Of a stretch of DNA of 64,000 nt, positions 8,746 through 16,757 are shown one piece after another. The stretch's first letter is position 1. Every line of letters starts with the position of its first letter. The notes under the pieces were generated by a model. That model did no database searches and was not told where the DNA came from. It saw only the letters and a list, made by a program, of their open reading frames with translations. Source of the stretch: Nitrospirota bacterium (GTDB lineage: Bacteria > Nitrospirota > Thermodesulfovibrionia > UBA6902); contig JACRHD010000019.1 in the NCBI GenBank assembly GCA_016234115.1, positions 1-64,000 on the forward strand. The letters run 5' to 3'. The position numbers and the translations under genes are program-made.

Positions 8746-9273
8746 TTAAAACTCGACCCCTTTTCGCGCCTTGACCCCTTTGCTGAAAGGGTGCTTGATC
8801 ATCCGCATCTCCGTCACGTAGTCGGCGGCCTCTATTAATTCTTCGGGCGCGCCTCTGCCCGTGAATATGAGCTCAAGTCTCTCCGGCTTCGCCTCTACGA
8901 TTTTCAGCCCGCTCTTTATCGTCGCGTAGCCGCAACTCAGAACAGTAATGAATTCGTCCAGGATGACCACATCATACGCGTCGCTCCTGATTTCTTCAAG
9001 TGAATACGAGACGGCCTTTTTTACGGCGTCTTTCAATTCCTTCAGGATTACGCCGGGATCGAACAGAGGAGTAGTCTGGTCCTTAAATCTGACGACCTTG
9101 ATCCCGGCCTTTCTCGCGGTGATGATCTCCCCGGAATCTTTAGGTCCGCTTTTCAGAAACTGGAGTATCAGGACCTTCCTGCCGTGACCCGCGGCCCTCT
9201 TGGCAAGTCCGAAGGCTGCGGTAGTCTTCCCCTTCCCTTCGCCGGTATATATGTGGATGAGTCCCTTTGGCAT
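8746..9273 (-). CDS. cobO: Cob(I)alamin adenosyltransferase (CobO/BtuR family)
   Basis: The enzyme transfers the adenosyl group of ATP to cobalt of reduced corrinoids, giving adenosylcobalamin. The P-loop is at residues 9-18 (YTGEGKGKTT), followed by GLAKRAAGHGRKV and LQFLKSG, which are typical CobO sequence. DVVILDEFITVLSCGY gives the Walker B-like acidic residues. RLELIFTGRGAPEELIEAADYVTEM is the conserved C-terminal part. The length of 175 is normal. The B12-binding radical SAM protein at 31277 shows that the organism uses corrinoids. Confidence 0.93.
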   Translation of the reverse strand: MPKGLIHIYTGEGKGKTTAAFGLAKRAAGHGRKVLILQFLKSGPKDSGEIITARKAGIKVVRFKDQTTPLFDPGVILKELKDAVKKAVSYSLEEIRSDAYDVVILDEFITVLSCGYATIKSGLKIVEAKPERLELIFTGRGAPEELIEAADYVTEMRMIKHPFSKGVKARKGVEF

Positions 9274-9279
9274 TTTGAT

Positions 9280-9353
9280 AGAGTCAAGAGTTATGAGTTA
9301 AGAAAATAAAAAAATACATGTTTTTTCTCTCTTGACTCTTGACTCTGAACTCC
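9280..9353. repeat. Palindromic 'GAGTCAAGAGTTATGAGTTAAG' repeat next to tRNA-Gly
   Basis: The left arm (agagtcaagagttatgag) and the right arm (cttgactcttgactctgaac) are complementary and each is made of a reiterated 7-base word. An A/T-rich loop separates them. It lies four bases from the 3' end of tRNA-Gly. Related copies sit beside tRNA-Ser (56525-56602) and at 57227-57261. Confidence 0.7.
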
Positions 9354-9357
9354 AATA

Positions 9358-9432
9358 TGGAGCGGGCGACGGGATTCGAACCCGCGACTTTCAGCTTGGG
9401 AAGCTAACACTCTACCACTGAGTTACGCCCGC
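9358..9432 (-). tRNA. tRNA-Gly (anticodon CCC)
   Basis: The minus strand gives acceptor arms GCGGGCG and CGCCCGC that pair fully, a D arm with CAGTGGTAG, an anticodon stem TTAGC/GCTGA around loop TTCCCAA (anticodon CCC, reading GGG), and a T arm CGCGGGTTCGAATCCCG. The discriminator base is T, as usual for glycine tRNAs, and CCA is encoded (9360-9358). Confidence 0.95.
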
Positions 9433-9611
9433 ATTTATCGGTGAAGTATTGTATATCGCAGGGAATGTTTAATGCAAGAGAGCACCCCCCTCCCCGGACC
9501 TCTTTGCCCCGCCATTGATGCCTGTATTGTTGCTATTTCAACGGGCTTATTTTAAAGTAAAACGCATCGAATATTACTTGAAATCCAAGTTATCTTTCAA
9601 AGGAGATTACC

Positions 9612-10349
9612 ATGCATAATAAAGAGCTTGATCAGACACTCGTACTCATCAAACCGGACGCCCTGAAAAATTCGTTGACAGGGTATGTGCTTTCACAGCT
9701 TTCCGAATTCCACACCGGCCTGCGCTTTGCGGGTACAAAAGTCGTCAACGTCTCGAGGATGCTCGCCGAGGAGCATTACGCGGAGCATCGGGGGAAAGTA
9801 TTTTATCCTTCGCTCATAGAATATATCAGGGGATATCTTCATTATCCCGGCAAGCCGGAAAAACAGAGGGTCATAGCAATCGTGTATCAGGGACCCAATG
9901 CGGTTGATAAGGTCCGCGAAATTGTGGGCCCTACAAACCCTCATCTTGCCAGGGAACAGAAGCCCGGCTGCATCCGGTCGCTCGGGACGCTGGTGCCGCT
10001 GACCGACGACAAAGGAGAGGTGGTCGGCGAAAGGATGGACAACCTGATACACGCCTCGGCGACCCCCGCTGAAGCCGAGCGCGAAATCAAGCTCTGGTTC
10101 AGGCCGGCCGACATCCCCCCGTATATGCGCATATACACCACCCGGCAAAGCGGAGGATTTTTTTATTATAAGGACGACAAGCTTCTCACTGCTCACGAAC
10201 CGGGCAGTGTCTGCCTCCTCGCTCCGGGTGACGTGACATGGGAATCCGATTTGAACGCGCTGGAGCTGATCAGCCGGAAGCAGCCGGCGCCGTGTACGCT
10301 CCGGACCGTGGCCGCAAAATATCTCGTTAACGAGAAGGGCGAAGATTAA
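9612..10349 (+). CDS. ndk: Nucleoside-diphosphate kinase-like protein with C-terminal extension
   Basis: NDK transfers the gamma-phosphate between nucleoside triphosphates and diphosphates through a phosphohistidine. The start TLVLIKPDAL is the family signature, and RMDNLIHASAT supplies the active-site histidine (H147, normally in NxxHxSDS). An insertion of about 25 residues precedes the active site, and about 80 residues (165-245) extend past the normal end, so the protein is much longer than the usual 140-150. The extension contains SGGFFYYKDDKL and no recognised domain. A good GGAG ribosome-binding site precedes the ATG. The next two genes follow closely on the same strand. Some long NDK-like proteins may have other activities, so the kinase role is likely but not certain. 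Confidence 0.85.
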   Translation: MHNKELDQTLVLIKPDALKNSLTGYVLSQLSEFHTGLRFAGTKVVNVSRMLAEEHYAEHRGKVFYPSLIEYIRGYLHYPGKPEKQRVIAIVYQGPNAVDKVREIVGPTNPHLAREQKPGCIRSLGTLVPLTDDKGEVVGERMDNLIHASATPAEAEREIKLWFRPADIPPYMRIYTTRQSGGFFYYKDDKLLTAHEPGSVCLLAPGDVTWESDLNALELISRKQPAPCTLRTVAAKYLVNEKGED

Positions 10350-10433
10350 TAAAAGACGTGAATCGCGTCCGGGTAACGTGCCCGCCAAAGAAACGGACCC
10401 GGACACGAGTAACGGAATTAAGGAGGAACACAT

Positions 10434-10604
10434 ATGGCAATTAAAAAAGAGCTGCTCGATATCCTTGCGTGCCCGAAATGCAAAGGAGACCTCAGATTGA
10501 ATGATGCGGGAAACGGGCTCATCTGCGACAACTGCAGGCTGCTCTATCATATAAAAGACGATATCCCGGTCATGCTCATCGACGAGGCCGAGAAGCTCGG
10601 GTAG
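10434..10604 (+). CDS. Trm112/UPF0434-family zinc-ribbon protein, 56 aa
   Basis: A 57-codon gene starts at ATG 10434, preceded by AAGGAGGAA at optimal distance. The product begins MAIKKELLDILACPKCKGDL and contains a second CDNC pair, then YHIKDDIPVMLIDEAEKL. This is the complete UPF0434/Trm112-like family pattern: CPxCxG, CxxC and the IPVML-D-A tail. The four cysteines should bind one zinc. Bacterial members are small cytosolic proteins, and eukaryotic Trm112 activates methyltransferases. The partner here is unknown. It sits 10 bases before the endonuclease Q gene, probably in one operon with ndk. Confidence 0.88.
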   Translation: MAIKKELLDILACPKCKGDLRLNDAGNGLICDNCRLLYHIKDDIPVMLIDEAEKLG

Positions 10605-10614
10605 AGGACCCTTC

Positions 10615-11880
10615 ATGCCGTTCATCGCCGACCTTCATATCCATTCAAAATATTCACGGGCCACCAGTAAAGACATGTCTCCTGAAAGTATCTGGCGCTG
10701 GGCCCAGTTAAAAGGGATCACCGTCATCGGCACCGGCGACTTCACCCATCCGGAATGGACCAGGGAGCTCAGGGAGAAGCTTGAGCCTGCCGGCAACGGC
10801 CTTTTTACCCTGAAAGAGAAATTTCGCGCCGTCGACGTTCCCGGCCCGTGCAGCGCGGACGTCATGTTTCTGCTCTCCGCGGAAATCAGTTGCATCTACG
10901 GCAAAAACGGAAAGACGAGGAAGGTGCATTCCATAATTCTCGCGCCTGATTTTGACGATGTCGCACGGATAAACCTCGCCCTGTCGAAAATCGGCAACCT
11001 CTCCTCCGACGGCAGGCCCATATTGGGACTTGACGCCAAAGAGCTTTTGAGAATCGCGCTTGAGGCGGCCCCCGACTCCATGCTCGTGCCCGCCCATGCG
11101 TGGACGCCGCATTTTTCCGTCTTCGGGGCCGCGTCGGGCTTCGATGCGCTGGAGGATTGTTTTGAGGAGCTTACGCCTCACATTTACGCCCTCGAGACAG
11201 GTCTGTCTTCCGATCCCGCGATGAACCGGAGGCTCTCGGCCCTTGACGGGTTGACCCTTATTTCGAATTCCGACGCTCATTCCCCGGCAAAGATCGGACG
11301 GGAGGCATCTGTCTTCAATACAGCAGTTTCGTATAACGGGATTATAGATGCCCTGAAGAAGAAGAAGGGTTTTGCCGGGACCATTGAGTTCTTCCCTGAA
11401 GAGGGGAAATACCATCACGACGGCCACAGACTGTGCAACGTCAGTTTTTCGCCTGAGGAAACGATAAGACATAATTACCTCTGCCCTGTATGCGGCAAAA
11501 AAGTCACGGTTGGAGTAATGCACAGGGTTGAATTGCTTGCAGACAGACCTGAAGGGGCCGGGCCGGGCGCGCCTTTCCATTCAATAATCCCCCTTACCGA
11601 GATTATCGCCGAGACGCTGAAGGTAGGGGTAAACAGCAAGGCAGTTGATAAGGTATATCAGAAGCTGCTTCAGGAGCTCGGCAATGAGTTCAATATCCTC
11701 ATGGAGGTCCCGCTCGGGGACATAGAAAAAGCCGGCTCGCCTGTCCTGCGGGAGGCCGTATCCCGGATGCGCGCGGGGAACGTCAACATAGCCCCCGGTT
11801 ACGACGGCGAGTATGGAAAGGTGAAGATATTTGAGACGTTTAAGAAGAAAGAGGTGAAGGGGCAGAGGAGGCTTTTTTGA
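10615..11880 (+). CDS. Endonuclease Q family protein (PHP-domain deaminated-DNA nuclease)
   Basis: Endonuclease Q cleaves DNA on the 5' side of hypoxanthine, uracil, xanthine or an abasic site; it is known mainly from Thermococcales and a few bacteria. The 421-residue protein has the PHP metal centre (DLHIHSKYSRATSK at 6-19, GTGDFTHP at 39-46, SNSDAHS at 218-223), the zinc-binding insert with C274, C290, C293 and H303, and a helical C-terminal segment. This order and length match the family. The start ATG is 10 bases after the Trm112-like gene. Linkage to ndk fits a nucleotide-pool and DNA-damage theme. Substrate range cannot be told from the sequence. Confidence 0.85.
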   Translation: MPFIADLHIHSKYSRATSKDMSPESIWRWAQLKGITVIGTGDFTHPEWTRELREKLEPAGNGLFTLKEKFRAVDVPGPCSADVMFLLSAEISCIYGKNGKTRKVHSIILAPDFDDVARINLALSKIGNLSSDGRPILGLDAKELLRIALEAAPDSMLVPAHAWTPHFSVFGAASGFDALEDCFEELTPHIYALETGLSSDPAMNRRLSALDGLTLISNSDAHSPAKIGREASVFNTAVSYNGIIDALKKKKGFAGTIEFFPEEGKYHHDGHRLCNVSFSPEETIRHNYLCPVCGKKVTVGVMHRVELLADRPEGAGPGAPFHSIIPLTEIIAETLKVGVNSKAVDKVYQKLLQELGNEFNILMEVPLGDIEKAGSPVLREAVSRMRAGNVNIAPGYDGEYGKVKIFETFKKKEVKGQRRLF

Positions 11881-11890
11881 GATCGTTTTA

Positions 11891-12670
11891 TCACATTACA
11901 ACCGCGCTGCCGTACACGTAAATGAAGTGCCCCTTTATTTCGAGGACATTTTTCTCCCAGTCGGCGGGCAGGGGCCAGTAAGGCTCCGCGTCTTTCAGCG
12001 CCTTTACGGCCGCCTCATCAAGTTCTTTATAGCCTGAGGTCCTGAGCACCTCGACATCCCCGAGCCGTCCGTCTTTCTTAATCGAAAACTTTATATACAG
12101 ATCGCCGGACAGTCCGAGACGGGCCGCCTCTTTCGGATATTGCCAGATATTCTCGATTTTTTCTTTCAGCAGCTTCATATACCCCCTGTGTCTGAATTCA
12201 GATGTGTCAAAAGTAAGTCCCTTATTGGGCGGAGTTTCTTTCATGGCGAATTTTTCTATCACCTTTTCATCAAAGAGGGCCGACGGAGGCACGAGGGAAG
12301 GCCCCTTTTCAGCAGGGGGACCTGATTCCCCTCCATCAAGGGGTGTCAGGGGGATGTCCCCCTTTTTCGCTCCCCCTGCGGCCTCTGTCGCCGCGGGAGG
12401 GACGCCGTCGCCCTGACCATAAAGGGTATCGGGCTTTACTTCAGCGGGAGGGACCCTTTTCGGAATTTCCCTGACAGGAGGCAAGACCTGTTTGGCGGCA
12501 GGTTTAGGGGCCGGCTTTACAGGGGCGGCCTTATGTTCGTCCAGCGGTCCGACGATATTAACGTCAAATACCGGAAACGTGCGCTCCTCGTTGAAAGATG
12601 TCAGCAGCAGCATCGCTGCAAATACTACGTGGGAAAACAGTGACGCGACTATGTATCGATTGAACAACAA
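11891..12670 (-). CDS. TonB-family energy transducer
   Basis: TonB proteins couple the inner-membrane proton gradient to outer-membrane transporters. The start (TTG at 12670) is followed by one hydrophobic segment (about 8-24), then a long proline-rich periplasmic spacer (about 40-150, with APVKPAPKPAAKQVLPPV), then the TonB C-terminal domain (about 170-255) with YPKEAARLGLSGDLYIKFSI and GDVEVLRTSGYKELDEAAVKAL. The spacer includes KKGDIPLTPLDGG and GPPAEKG, which are encoded by a copy of the genomic C/G-run palindrome. No ExbB or ExbD gene is nearby. A -10-like TATAAA lies only two bases before the TTG, and no Shine-Dalgarno sequence is seen. Confidence 0.85.
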   Translation of the reverse strand: MLFNRYIVASLFSHVVFAAMLLLTSFNEERTFPVFDVNIVGPLDEHKAAPVKPAPKPAAKQVLPPVREIPKRVPPAEVKPDTLYGQGDGVPPAATEAAGGAKKGDIPLTPLDGGESGPPAEKGPSLVPPSALFDEKVIEKFAMKETPPNKGLTFDTSEFRHRGYMKLLKEKIENIWQYPKEAARLGLSGDLYIKFSIKKDGRLGDVEVLRTSGYKELDEAAVKALKDAEPYWPLPADWEKNVLEIKGHFIYVYGSAVVM

Positions 12671-12687
12671 TTTTTATACCCTTTACC

Positions 12688-12772
12688 AAATCGGGGGCAA
12701 GGGTCAGGGGTCATGGGTCAAGGGAATAAGTCATTGCTTGCCCCTTGCCCCTTGCCCTTGCCCCTGTCTTTA
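12688..12772. repeat. Palindromic 'GGGTCAAGGGTCAGGGG' repeat
   Basis: The left arm (gggggcaagggtcaggggtcatgggtcaaggg) is complementary in character to the right arm (ccccttgccccttgcccttgcccc), both made of reiterated 7-8 base words. A sister copy is at 62030-62101. Confidence 0.65.
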
Positions 12773-12780
12773 TTTACATT

Positions 12781-13317
12781 TTACCCTGCTTTTACTCCGG
12801 GAGGAAACGGGCAGTATATAATGGACCGCCTCGGCCTGCTGTTTTCTTCAGGGAAGAAATACGCGCATATCTGGAAGGAGAAATTTCCCATACTGCCGGA
12901 TATGCTGCCGTCCCTGTTTTCCTTCCACGACTTGCTCGTCTTTAATTCGTTGATCGCTATGATGATATAGAGGTTGTCTTTCTCCATTCCAGCGATATCT
13001 TCGGCGCTCGGCACGGCAATCCCCCTGGCATTGCCATATGGAGTGTGAGAGTGAAAATCGCCGATTATCTGCAATTTTACGAATTCGGAAAGAATGGGCT
13101 CTATCTTCTTCTTATCGCGGTGGTGAAGCACGACGGCACGCCGCTTCCTCCTTGCCGACTGAAGGCTGAAGGCATATTCGATGATGAACCTGTCATGGAG
13201 GCGGTACCCCAACAGGTAGCCGAGGGACTCTTTCTTATAGACCTCGGCGCTGCTCAAGAGGAGACCCATAAAGGCATTCTCGGAGAGATATACCTTCATG
13301 GGTTTTACTCTCTTCAT
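12781..13317 (-). CDS. JAB/MPN (JAMM) metalloprotease-domain protein
   Basis: The JAMM zinc site is complete: glutamate E30 (KKESLGYLLG), then GDFHSHTP with H89 and H91, and PSAEDI with S104 and D107. Family members cleave isopeptide or peptide bonds, and bacterial ones often process ubiquitin-like or sulfur-carrier proteins. The substrate here is unknown. I place the start at ATG 13317, whose A is the last base of the UspA stop codon (TAATG). A longer frame exists upstream, but it runs through the uspA coding sequence. Expression is thus probably translationally coupled to uspA. The C-terminus is unremarkable. Confidence 0.75.
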   Translation of the reverse strand: MKRVKPMKVYLSENAFMGLLLSSAEVYKKESLGYLLGYRLHDRFIIEYAFSLQSARRKRRAVVLHHRDKKKIEPILSEFVKLQIIGDFHSHTPYGNARGIAVPSAEDIAGMEKDNLYIIIAINELKTSKSWKENRDGSISGSMGNFSFQICAYFFPEENSRPRRSIIYCPFPPGVKAG

Positions 13318-13772
13318 TATGACTTTCTGTGTTCCGGCACTCTTACCGTCATTACGGCGCACGGCGCCCTCCTGACAACCCTCTCAGCAGTGCTTCCAAA
13401 GATAAACCTCTCGAGACCCGATCTGCCGTAAGTCCCGATTACTATCATATCTATTTTTTTGTCGCCGGCGAACTTGAGGATTTCTTCATACGGTATGCCC
13501 TTCAGTACGGCCTTTTCAATATTCTGAAAACCCCTTAACTCCTCATGGCAGCATCTGTCCATCTCGGTCGCGGCCCATTTGTTCAGTTCCTTGTACATCT
13601 CGTCATGAGAAACGTGCGGGACGTGCATGCCTGTTGCCTTTGCGAGGTCATAAATAACATGGACCATGTAAAGTTTTGCTTCATAATGCGTTGCCAGATC
13701 TACTGCGTAAGTCAGCGCTTGCTGTGCCCCTTCCGAAAAATCCGTTGGAAAAAGGATTCGTTCTACTTTCAT
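13317..13772 (-). CDS. Universal stress protein UspA family
   Basis: The 151-residue protein is one UspA domain. RILFPTDFSEGAQQALTYA is the N-terminal strand-turn-helix, with the invariant aspartate that contacts nucleotide. GTYGRSGLERFIFGSTAERVV is the ATP-binding G-2X-G-9X-GS motif. Such proteins are soluble dimers induced by stress. AAAGAGGGAGG lies a few bases before the ATG. Its stop codon overlaps the start of the JAMM-domain gene, so the two are made together. Confidence 0.92.
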   Translation of the reverse strand: MKVERILFPTDFSEGAQQALTYAVDLATHYEAKLYMVHVIYDLAKATGMHVPHVSHDEMYKELNKWAATEMDRCCHEELRGFQNIEKAVLKGIPYEEILKFAGDKKIDMIVIGTYGRSGLERFIFGSTAERVVRRAPCAVMTVRVPEHRKS

Positions 13773-13849
13773 ACGATAACCTCCCTCTTTTTTATTTGTT
13801 ATAAGGCATTTTTACCGCAACGAGTTCATAAGTAAAGACATAACTCAGC

Positions 13850-13933
13850 GTCATGCCCGAAGCCTGCCCTCGAATGTCTTAATCGGGGGTCCTTAATCGG
13901 GCATGCACCCTTCGACAAGCTCAGGGTGCATAT
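13850..13933. repeat. Palindromic 'ATGCCCGAAG / TTCGACAAGCTCAGGGTG' repeat
   Basis: GTCATGCCCGAAG and AATCGGGCATGCACCC form one inverted pair, and CACCCTTCGACAAGCTCAGGGTG forms a second, near-perfect hairpin. Related units are at 48605-48766 and 59866-59940. The element lies in the spacer between uspA and coaX. Confidence 0.7.
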
Positions 13934-13944
13934 TATTTCATCCG

Positions 13945-14697
13945 CTATACAACATTCATTTCATATATAAACCGCAGACCCTCAAATGTCAGATGCGGGT
14001 TTTCGATGTCGATTACATTCATGAACGGCCTGATCAGCCGGAACAGCCCCCCCGTAGCAACGACCTTTAAATCCCCGCCGAGCTCTTTTTCAATTTCGCC
14101 GATGATCTTTTCAGCGGCCCCGGCATGCCCCAGAATTACGCCTGTTAGTATATTGTTTTCAGTATCTTTACTCAATAGCCTGACAGGCATTTTCAGCCCC
14201 ACTTCCGGCAGTTTTGAAGTCCCTCCGGCAAGCGCCTTGACAGCCAACTCAATGCCGGGCATAATGGCGCCCCCTTTGTACTTGCCGTCTCCGGTAATCG
14301 CGCTGAAAACGGTTGCGGTCCCAAAGGCCGCTATGACTACATTGCCGTTATAAAGTCTATGTGCGGCCACCATCTGGGCGATCCTGTCCGCCCCTGTTCC
14401 GGCAGGAAATTTCAGACCGGTCCTGGTCTTGTGCGTTACATTCAGCGGCGTGATTGCAAACCTCTTTTTCACCGCATTTATAAGTGCAGGGGTAACCTCC
14501 GGCACAACCGAGCACACGGCAGCGCCCCGGATTCTTTTTATCCGGTGTAATTTCTTCATGCCTTCAAGGAGATAGGCATACTCTGCTTCGTCTCTCCCGC
14601 CGACAAGTGTCTTCAGGCGCAAAGCGTCACTCATTACCCCGTCACTATAAAAGCCGACTTTAGTGCTCGTGTTTCCTATGTCGATCAGTAAGAGCAT
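13945..14697 (-). CDS. coaX: Type III pantothenate kinase
   Basis: CoaX phosphorylates pantothenate, the first step of coenzyme A synthesis. The protein has the ASKHA-fold phosphate loop LLIDIGNTSTKVGFY at residues 3-17, the GADRIAQMVAA motif (about 102-112) with the catalytic aspartate, FGTATVFSAI, GGAIMPGI and GTSKLPEV, all typical of type III enzymes. Length 250 is normal. The start overlaps the 3' end of birA by 13 bases on the same strand. The birA-coaX pairing is common in bacteria. Confidence 0.94.
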   Translation of the reverse strand: MLLLIDIGNTSTKVGFYSDGVMSDALRLKTLVGGRDEAEYAYLLEGMKKLHRIKRIRGAAVCSVVPEVTPALINAVKKRFAITPLNVTHKTRTGLKFPAGTGADRIAQMVAAHRLYNGNVVIAAFGTATVFSAITGDGKYKGGAIMPGIELAVKALAGGTSKLPEVGLKMPVRLLSKDTENNILTGVILGHAGAAEKIIGEIEKELGGDLKVVATGGLFRLIRPFMNVIDIENPHLTFEGLRFIYEMNVV

Positions 14698-15494
14698 ATA
14701 AAAGGGTTCAAGGGTTTATTTTTCACTATCGTCACTTCTCCTGCGTTTAGGGTCTCGATATTGCCGCCGGGCGTCCTGATAATCAGCCCGCCCATTTCAT
14801 TTACGTCTTCTGCAATCCCGGATATGACCCGGTCCCGGTTTCTAACGGTGATTTCATGTCCTAAGGTGCAGTTTAAACGAATCCATTTATTAATTAAAGC
14901 CCTTTTATTTCCACTTAAAATAATCTTATATGTTTTTTCCAATTCCCCGAGTATTGTCCCCAAAAGTCCCATCCTGTCGACATCTTCTCCTCTTATTAGT
15001 TTTAGTGAAGTTGCCGATGATCTTAAATCTTCAGGGAATTCATGCAGCGACATGTTTACATTCAGCCCGATCCCGACGGTAAGTATTTTTATCCTGTTTC
15101 TTTCGGTCTTCATCTCAAGCAGGATGCCGCCCGCTTTCCTGCCGTCTATAAGGATGTCATTGGGCCACTTTACCTCGGCATTCAGTCCGGTATTTTCCCT
15201 TACAGCGGTTATGGTTGCAACTGCCGCAGCCAGGGTGAGTAAGGACGCCTCCGAGGGTGGGAATGGGGGTTTCAGAATTACAGTAAAATACAGGTTTACT
15301 CCAGGCGGGGATATCCAAGCCCTGCCCAGCCTCCCCTTGCCCCGGCTTTGAGAATCGGCAAGCACGACAAGTCCGTCCGTATCATCCCTTTGCCGGCTCA
15401 GTTCAGCAGCATAATCGTTTGTGGACGTCGCCGTTTTCAGGGATATGATTTCTTTTCCGATCAGCCCAATTTCTCCTTTCAATCCTTCCTCCAA
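14685..15494 (-). CDS. birA: Biotin-[acetyl-CoA carboxylase] ligase
   Basis: The enzyme activates biotin as biotinyl-AMP and attaches it to the carrier protein. The catalytic domain shows STNDYA, SRGKGRLGRAWISPPG (biotinyl-AMP loop), LTLAAAVATI, and WPNDILIDGRKAGGIL with the conserved lysine. The SH3-like C-terminal domain is present. There is no N-terminal helix-turn-helix, so this is the monofunctional form and not a biotin-operon repressor. It is followed by coaX with a 13-base overlap. Confidence 0.93.
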   Translation of the reverse strand: MEEGLKGEIGLIGKEIISLKTATSTNDYAAELSRQRDDTDGLVVLADSQSRGKGRLGRAWISPPGVNLYFTVILKPPFPPSEASLLTLAAAVATITAVRENTGLNAEVKWPNDILIDGRKAGGILLEMKTERNRIKILTVGIGLNVNMSLHEFPEDLRSSATSLKLIRGEDVDRMGLLGTILGELEKTYKIILSGNKRALINKWIRLNCTLGHEITVRNRDRVISGIAEDVNEMGGLIIRTPGGNIETLNAGEVTIVKNKPLNPFICSY

Positions 15495-15621
15495 TCCTTC
15501 CTGTAAGGAATTATATCATATTGTAACGTCACATAAAACCAGAGAAAAATGACTGCAAAAATAATCATGGATGAAAAAAAACCTGCTTTCCGTTACCATA
15601 GCCGGATATGTCATGAATCGG

Positions 15622-15652
15622 CGCAGGGGCGACCCGCCGGGGAGCCCCTACA
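15622..15652. repeat. Short palindrome of the 'AGGGGC...GCCCCT' family
   Basis: AGGGGCGACCC and GGAGCCCCT face each other around CGCCGG. The element lies just before the true start of the protease gene. An AGGGGC/GCCCCT pair also brackets 19253-19333. Confidence 0.5.
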
Positions 15653-15668
15653 GTTTAGGGAGGCTGTT

Positions 15669-16757
15669 TTGAAAAGACTCATTTTTCTTGTTATGTTGTT
15701 CATCCCGGCCTTTTCCTTTGCCGACGCCGGGAAGGTCTTCAGGGAAAACAGCAAATCAGTCGTAGTAGTCACGGCGTATAACCAAAAAGGCGAGCCTCTC
15801 ACTGAGGGCACCGGTTTCATCACGGGACGGGACGGCATCGTTGTTACAAACTTTCATGTCATCAGCATTGCTTCGGACGTCAAGGTGAAAGCCGGGGGCA
15901 AGGTCCTGAATGTGGAAGGCGTAATTCACGAGGACAGAAAGAATGATCTCATCGTCCTGAAGGTAAAGGGGAACAACCTGCCGGCCGTTAAATTCGGGGA
16001 CTTCAATAAAGCCGGCATGGGAGAAAAGGTCTACATCATCAGCAGCAGCGACGGCAGGGAAAATGTGATATCAGACGGAACGTTTAAGGGAATAAAAGAA
16101 ATTACACATAACGGGAAAGCGCTGAAGATTGCCGCCCCTGTTACTCACGGCAGCAGCGGAAGTCCGGTGTTTAATGAACGCGGCGAGGTCATAGGGATCG
16201 TAACTTTCCTGATCAGAAGGACCCAAAACCTGATTCTCGCAATGCCCTCCGGGATCATAAGCGAAAAGACGTCAGGCCCTGAAATTTCAAAGACCGACGC
16301 CATCAGGGCTTATAAGAATATGCCGGAGCGCTGGTTTTACCTCGGCTATTTTTTAATGGAGGCGGGCGCGCACAAGGATGCTATCGATGTTTTGAAAGAA
16401 GCCGTGAGGCTTCAGCATGGTTTCGCCGAGGCCCATTATTACCTCGGGGTGGCATATGAAGAATCAAAAATGGATACAAAAGCGGTCGGGGCTTACAGGA
16501 AGGCCGTCGGCGCCGACCCCGCCTTCTCCGACGCGTACTTCAGTCTCGGTATGACGTACGGAAGGCTCGGCAGGTACAGGGAAGCGGCCGACGCGCTTAA
16601 AGAAGCGGTAAGGCTCGAACCTGATTACGCAGACGCCCGTTACTACCTTTGCCTTACGTATCTGCTGCTGAAAGACAAGGCGTCCGCCTCGGAGGAATTC
16701 AGGGCACTAAAAGAAATAAGCCCAGAGCTCGCAAACAAGGTCCTCAAGAACATGTGA
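15669..16757 (+). CDS. Secreted trypsin-like serine protease with TPR repeats
   Basis: I choose TTG 15669 as start: AGGGAGG lies five bases upstream, and the product then begins with a signal peptide (KRLIFLVMLFIPAFSFADAG) at its very N-terminus. An upstream in-frame ATG would add 40 residues translated from a palindromic repeat. The protease domain (about 20-200) has the catalytic triad in NFHVIS, DRKNDLIVL and HGSSGSPVF. Three or four TPR units follow (about 235-355: YYLGVAYEESKMDTKAVGAYRKAV and relatives). It should act in the periplasm, with TPRs presenting or recruiting substrates. It differs from DegP by having TPRs in place of PDZ domains. Confidence 0.85.
   Translation: MKRLIFLVMLFIPAFSFADAGKVFRENSKSVVVVTAYNQKGEPLTEGTGFITGRDGIVVTNFHVISIASDVKVKAGGKVLNVEGVIHEDRKNDLIVLKVKGNNLPAVKFGDFNKAGMGEKVYIISSSDGRENVISDGTFKGIKEITHNGKALKIAAPVTHGSSGSPVFNERGEVIGIVTFLIRRTQNLILAMPSGIISEKTSGPEISKTDAIRAYKNMPERWFYLGYFLMEAGAHKDAIDVLKEAVRLQHGFAEAHYYLGVAYEESKMDTKAVGAYRKAVGADPAFSDAYFSLGMTYGRLGRYREAADALKEAVRLEPDYADARYYLCLTYLLLKDKASASEEFRALKEISPELANKVLKNM

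Noticed and set aside
8746-9360. Cobalamin riboswitch upstream of cobO
   Set aside because: The upstream region holds only the palindrome and tRNA-Gly; no B12-box-like sequence is present.
9693-10625. 310-codon open frame on the minus strand across ndk
   Set aside because: It is antisense to a clear NDK-like gene and the Trm112-like gene, and its translation shows no domain.
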